The translations under genes were made by a program, and so were the position numbers. The notes under the pieces are model-generated. The model was given only the letters and a program-made list of their open reading frames with translations, was not told the origin of the DNA and did not search any database. From Rickettsia typhi (lineage in GTDB: Bacteria > Pseudomonadota > Alphaproteobacteria > Rickettsiales > UBA1997): a stretch of 10,283 bases of DNA. Each line of letters begins with the position of its first letter. Within the stretch, counting starts at the first letter, position 1. This document shows positions 7,433 to 10,283 of this stretch, one piece after another. The stretch spans positions 1 through 10,283 of the forward strand of contig CAMDRL010000037.1 in NCBI GenBank assembly GCA_945906835.1, read 5' to 3'.

Positions 7433-7643
7433 ATGATTAAAAGAAAAACAAATATTATAACCGTTCCAGAATTTCTGAGAAGAAATTCAGAGAGATTCCA
7501 AAGTATTTTTGTTCATTATGAAGCGGCTAATAAAACAGCAATTTATATATGTTAAATCATTGAATGATAAATCAGAAGAGTTTGGAATGAAACACGTAAG
7601 TCCTATAAATATTATTTTGCAAAAATCTGTTCCGCTAATTTAA
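7433..7643 (+). pseudogene. Probable frameshifted small gene of unknown function
   Basis: An ATG at 7433 opens 40 codons (MIKRKTNIITVPEFLRR, then NSERFQSIFVHYEAANK, then TAIYIC) to a TAA at 7553-7555. In the next frame 31 codons from 7548 continue as YVKSLNDKSEEFGMKHV, then SPINIILQKSVPLI, to TAA at 7641-7643. The break falls in a TATATAT run at 7544-7550. Restoring one lost TA pair gives an uninterrupted 70-codon frame reading TAIYIYVKSL across the junction. Both halves have protein-like composition. Alternatively only the 40-codon ORF is real. The frame is also open back to the osmC-like stop. I do not recognise the product. Confidence 0.4.
7469..7488 (+). repeat. Perfect 8-bp hairpin with GAGA tetraloop
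   Basis: GAATTTCT (7469-7476) and AGAAATTC (7481-7488) are exact inverse complements separated by GAGA, which as RNA is a stable GNRA-type tetraloop. It lies inside the small frameshifted ORF. It could be an RNA element in the osmC-to-sugar-operon spacer or a chance fold. Confidence 0.35.
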
Positions 7644-7652
7644 TGGGACTTA
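7597..7652. repeat. 10-bp inverted repeat flanking 36 bases
   Basis: TAAGTCCTAT (7597-7606) and ATGGGACTTA (7643-7652) match as inverted repeats at 9 of 10 positions, with a 36-base AT-rich interior. The 56-base unit could be a tiny MITE-like element, an RNA stem before the sugar operon, or a regulator site. The right arm ends one base before the 10-base tandem repeats. Confidence 0.4.
7617..7644 (+). promoter_or_regulatory. Possible promoter for the sugar operon
   Basis: TTGCAA (7617-7622) and TTTAAT (7639-7644) are separated by 16 bases and resemble weak -35 and -10 hexamers. A transcript would begin near 7651 and carry the tandem repeats in its leader. The region is so AT-rich that chance matches are expected. 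Confidence 0.2.
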
Positions 7653-7682
7653 ACATATCAAAACATATCAAAATATATAAAA
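7653..7682 (+). repeat. Three tandem 10-base repeats before the epimerase start
   Basis: ACATATCAAA occurs twice exactly (7653-7662 and 7663-7672), followed by ATATATAAAA (7673-7682) matching at 8 of 10. The array ends directly at the ATG of the next gene, so it replaces any ribosome binding site. A 10-base period matches one helical turn, which fits a direct-repeat operator or phased A-tract bending. Confidence 0.55.
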
Positions 7683-8630
7683 ATGAAAAATATTCTTATC
7701 GTTGGTGGCTCTGGGTACATAGGGGGTGCCCTCACAGATTTAATAATCGGTAGTAGTAAGTATAATGTTAGAATTTATGACAATTTGCTTTTTGAAGATT
7801 GTTTTTTAAAGCCAGTTAATTTTGTATTTGGAGATGTGCGTGATCAGGAGACATTAAAACCACACCTCAAATGGGCTGATGTTGTCGTATGGCTAGCGGC
7901 AATTGTTGGTGATGGAGCCTGTCAAGTGAATCCAAAAATTACTTTTGATGTCAATCAAAAAGCAGTAGAATTCTTATCAAATAATTTTGATGGCAGAATA
8001 GTTTATATGTCAACTTGCTCTGTTTATGGTGCAATGGATGGTATTTTAACTGAAAATTCAAAAACCAATCCACTATCAATTTACGCTTCAACAAAACTTG
8101 ATTCTGAAAAATTTTTAGATAATAAAAATGCAATTACTTTTAGGCTTGGAACTTTATGCGGAAAAGGTGATAATTATTCTAGAGTAAGAATGGATTTGGT
8201 ATTGAATATTATGGTTGCAAGAGCTCTGAATCAAAAACAGATTAGTGTTTTTGGTGGAGATCAATATCGTCCACTTCTGGACGTCAAAGATGTTGCCCAC
8301 GCTATTTATGATAATTTAGAAACCAAACCAACAGGAATATACAACCTTGCAAACCAAAACTTTAAAATTTTGGATTTAGCGTTGAAAATCCAAGAAATTT
8401 TAGGCGACTCAATTACTATAGAATATACAGAAAAGAAATTTGAAGACCTAAGAAATTATCGAGTTAGCGCAGAAAAAGCCAAAAAAGATCTTGAATTCAA
8501 GCCAAAATTCTCACTTGAGAGCAGCATCAAAGAGATTGCCGATCTATTTTATACCGGAAGAGTAAGATTCTTTGATAATAAACGCTTTAATAATCATCTT
8601 TTCTTAGAAAGTCAAAATCGATATGAATAA
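7683..8630 (+). CDS. NAD-dependent epimerase/dehydratase (extended SDR, sugar-nucleotide type)
   Basis: A 315-residue cytoplasmic Rossmann-fold enzyme of the extended short-chain dehydrogenase family, which epimerises, dehydrates or reduces nucleotide-linked sugars. The NAD(P)-binding glycine motif GGSGYIGG is at 8-15. The D-N-L pattern after beta-strand 2 and D-V-R near residue 56 are typical. The active site shows STCSVYG at 110-116 and YASTK with Y134 and K138. GGDQYRPLLDVKDVA near 195-209 is the usual C-terminal substrate-domain signature. The exact reaction cannot be assigned. It starts an operon: the next gene overlaps by eight bases as ATGAATAA. Its ATG has no ribosome site but is preceded by a 10-base tandem repeat. 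A glycan-sugar role is inferred from the RmlC-like neighbour. Confidence 0.88.
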   Translation: MKNILIVGGSGYIGGALTDLIIGSSKYNVRIYDNLLFEDCFLKPVNFVFGDVRDQETLKPHLKWADVVVWLAAIVGDGACQVNPKITFDVNQKAVEFLSNNFDGRIVYMSTCSVYGAMDGILTENSKTNPLSIYASTKLDSEKFLDNKNAITFRLGTLCGKGDNYSRVRMDLVLNIMVARALNQKQISVFGGDQYRPLLDVKDVAHAIYDNLETKPTGIYNLANQNFKILDLALKIQEILGDSITIEYTEKKFEDLRNYRVSAEKAKKDLEFKPKFSLESSIKEIADLFYTGRVRFFDNKRFNNHLFLESQNRYE

Positions 8631-9090
8631 TCAAATAAACGAAGATCAAGTTAAAATAATTGATGGTAATATCTTCATTGATGATCGTGGAGAAGTGTCA
8701 TTTGTAAATAGTTTTAACAGTGAGTTTTTTAGTCAAATAAAAAGATTTTATATGGTTTCTAACCATAAAAAAGATTTTATCCGTGCTTGGCATGGTCATA
8801 AAGAAGAGGCAAAATATGTTTTGTGTCTCAAGGGTTCCACCTGGATAAGATATGTCAAAATTGATAATTGGCAAGAGCCATCAAAAAATCTAGAGGTTAA
8901 ACAAACTTTTCTATCTGATAAAAAGCCATCAATCCTTTATATTCCAAGAGGATATGTTAATGGATTTATGTCTTTGACTGATGATATGAAATTGATGTTC
9001 TTTTCTCCTTCCACCCTTGAAGAAAGCCTTAAGGACGATTTTCGTTTTTCTTTTGATTATTGGGATAACTGGCAAGTAAAACCTCGTTAA
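8623..9090 (+). CDS. RmlC-like cupin sugar epimerase (dTDP-4-dehydrorhamnose 3,5-epimerase family)
   Basis: A 155-residue cupin. FIDDRGEVSFVNSF near the start, RAWHGHKEEAKYVLCLKG in the first cupin motif and YIPRGYVNGFMSL in the second follow the RmlC order (DRG, RG-x-H, P-x-G-F-x-H-G-F). The expected catalytic histidine corresponds to the first H in WHGH. Two differences from textbook RmlC are visible: the usual His of the second motif is Asn (YVNGF), and the protein is shorter than the ~180-residue norm. It could therefore be a 3- or 5-epimerase, a ketoisomerase of the FdtA/WxcM type, or a sugar-binding relative. It overlaps the epimerase by eight bases and is followed after three bases by the FMN dehydrogenase, so all three are probably on one transcript. 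Confidence 0.82.
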   Translation: MNNQINEDQVKIIDGNIFIDDRGEVSFVNSFNSEFFSQIKRFYMVSNHKKDFIRAWHGHKEEAKYVLCLKGSTWIRYVKIDNWQEPSKNLEVKQTFLSDKKPSILYIPRGYVNGFMSLTDDMKLMFFSPSTLEESLKDDFRFSFDYWDNWQVKPR

Positions 9091-9093
9091 TAA

Positions 9094-10260
9094 ATGCCTA
9101 ATACTATCACTAACATCGAGGATCTTCGTGTTTTATGTAAAAAACGCGTCCCCAAAATGTTCTACGATTATGTAGATTCTGGATCTTGGTCTGAATCAAC
9201 TTATCGCGCTAATCAATCAGATTTCCAAAAAATTAAATTTTGTGGACGTGTTGCAGTAGATGTAGAAAATCGCAGCACCAAATCAATAATGGTTGGTCAG
9301 AAAGTTTCTATGCCAGTTGCTCTATCTCCAACTGGTTTAACGGGTATGTTGTGTGCCAATGGAGAAATTTTGGCGGCGCGTGCTGCTGAGAAATTTGGTG
9401 TGCCATTTTGCCTGTCAACAATGAGCATCTGCTCGATTGAAGATGTCACAAAAAACATAAATAAGCCATTTTGGTTTCAGCTTTATGTTATGAAAGATCG
9501 TGATTTTGTTCGAGGTCTTATCGATCGAGCTAAGGAAGCCAAATGCTCTGCATTGGTTTTAACTTTAGATTTACAAATTTTAGGTCAACGCCATAAAGAC
9601 CTCAAAAATGGTCTTACTACGCCACCAAAGTTGACAGTTAGAAATATAATTGATATGGCGACTAAGCCTAATTGGTGTTTTGGGATGCTTCACACACCAA
9701 GAAAAACTTTTGGAAATATTGTTGGACATCATCGCGGTGCTAGTGATATTTCTTCGCTATCCAAATGGGTGGCAGAACAATTTGATCCAACTTTAAGTTG
9801 GGAAGATGTTAAGTGGATTAAGAATTATTGGGGTGGTAAATTGATTATCAAAGGTATTTTGGATTCAAGAGATGCAAAATTGGCGGTTGATTCAGGAGCT
9901 GACGCATTAATTGCTTCTAATCACGGTGGTCGTCAATTAGATGGCGCAGTATCAAGCATTCAAGCCTTGTCAGATATTGTTAGTGTCGTTGGTAAAGATA
10001 TCGAGGTCTGGATGGATGGCGGAATTCTTTCTGGTCAAGATGTTTTAAAGGCTCTAGCTCTTGGTGCAAAAGGAACTATGATTGGTAGAGCTTTTTTATA
10101 TGGATTGGGAGCAATGGGAGAGCTTGGTATAACTAAATCTTTAGAAATCATTCACAAAGAATTAGATACAACAATGGCCCTTACTGGTGTTAAAGATATT
10201 CAAAATGTAAATGAAGATATTATATATAATCACAAAATGAATAGAATTTTCAATGAATAA
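9094..10260 (+). CDS. FMN-dependent alpha-hydroxy-acid dehydrogenase (LldD-like)
   Basis: A 388-residue TIM-barrel flavoenzyme that oxidises an (S)-2-hydroxy acid to the 2-oxo acid, as in L-lactate dehydrogenase LldD or glycolate oxidase. Y24 in FYDYVDSGSWSE, LSPTGLTGM, the QLYV strand, K253 in IIKGI, and the catalytic H277 with R280 in SNHGGRQLDGA are in place; DGGILSGQDV and GRAFLYGLGAMGE are the phosphate-binding strands. The length and the FDPTLSWEDVKWIK region match LldD rather than plant glycolate oxidases. The central flavin-side loop reads TLDLQILGQRHKDLKNG rather than the common TVD-x-P-x-x-G-x-R form. The ATG is three bases after the cupin stop, and its own stop overlaps the next ATG by eight bases. 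Substrate is not certain: lactate is the default, but the operon suggests a sugar-derived hydroxy acid is possible. Confidence 0.9.
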   Translation: MPNTITNIEDLRVLCKKRVPKMFYDYVDSGSWSESTYRANQSDFQKIKFCGRVAVDVENRSTKSIMVGQKVSMPVALSPTGLTGMLCANGEILAARAAEKFGVPFCLSTMSICSIEDVTKNINKPFWFQLYVMKDRDFVRGLIDRAKEAKCSALVLTLDLQILGQRHKDLKNGLTTPPKLTVRNIIDMATKPNWCFGMLHTPRKTFGNIVGHHRGASDISSLSKWVAEQFDPTLSWEDVKWIKNYWGGKLIIKGILDSRDAKLAVDSGADALIASNHGGRQLDGAVSSIQALSDIVSVVGKDIEVWMDGGILSGQDVLKALALGAKGTMIGRAFLYGLGAMGELGITKSLEIIHKELDTTMALTGVKDIQNVNEDIIYNHKMNRIFNE

Positions 10261-10283
10261 AATTGATCGTATAGAGTCGATTT
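10253..10283 (+). CDS. Start of a further operon gene (partial)
   Basis: An ATG at 10253 overlaps the stop of the FMN dehydrogenase as ATGAATAA and reads MNKIDRIESI to the window edge. The junction is identical in sequence and geometry to the one between the epimerase and cupin genes, which supports it as a real start. Ten residues are too few to assign a family. Confidence 0.5.
   Translation, partial: MNKIDRIESI

Noticed and set aside
7591..7610. GTAAGTCCTAT as the terminal repeat of an IS element
   Set aside because: It faintly resembles IS ends, but no transposase or target duplication is visible; kept only as a short inverted repeat.
7951..8133. 60-codon minus-strand open frame
   Set aside because: Antisense to the catalytic core of the SDR enzyme; no start context and no protein-like features.
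1..10283. CRISPR array, prophage or classical defence island
   Set aside because: No regularly spaced repeats of suitable length, no cas, integrase or toxin-antitoxin genes in the window.

Overview
The window is a strongly AT-rich bacterial chromosome segment with every confident gene on the + strand. The NuoJ/NuoK proteins, the short class I NrdA without an N-terminal ATP-cone, and the split-up operons with decaying spacers suggest a genome-reduced or host-associated alphaproteobacterium, possibly Rickettsiales-like. This is an inference from gene content; no rRNA or other marker is present. Shine-Dalgarno sites are scarce: only nuoK has a clear AGGAG.

Layout. (1) 6-937: nuoJ and nuoK, two proton-pumping membrane subunits of respiratory complex I, joined by an ATGA overlap; nuoL does not follow. 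(2) 969-2420: an exported protein with six tandem 25-residue DUF4116-like repeats and an unrecognised C-terminal half. (3) 2424-3716: pabB, folate-branch aminodeoxychorismate synthase component I, with a TTG start three bases after the preceding stop and in the same frame. (4) 3717-4048: a 332-base spacer with no intact gene but with apparent coding remnants on both strands. (5) 4049-5941: nrdA, ribonucleotide reductase large subunit, without nrdB beside it; an imperfect hairpin plus T-run follows. (6) 6070-7405: an EamA-type membrane transporter and an OsmC-family thiol protein. (7) 7406-7682: a spacer holding a probable frameshifted 70-codon gene, three inverted repeats and a helix-phased 10-base tandem repeat. 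(8) 7683-10283: a tightly packed operon of an NAD-dependent sugar epimerase/dehydratase, an RmlC-like cupin sugar epimerase, an LldD-type FMN 2-hydroxy-acid dehydrogenase, and the first codons of another gene.

How the genes work together. Regions 1, 3, 5 and 6 are housekeeping (respiration, folate, deoxynucleotides, transport, peroxide or thiol defence) and appear to be neighbours by rearrangement rather than by pathway. Region 8 is the only functional cluster. The epimerase/dehydratase and cupin suggest stepwise modification of a nucleotide-linked sugar for a surface glycan. The translationally packed FMN dehydrogenase is an unexpected third member. This cluster and the exported DUF4116 protein are the best candidates for undescribed biology; neither is proof of a new system.
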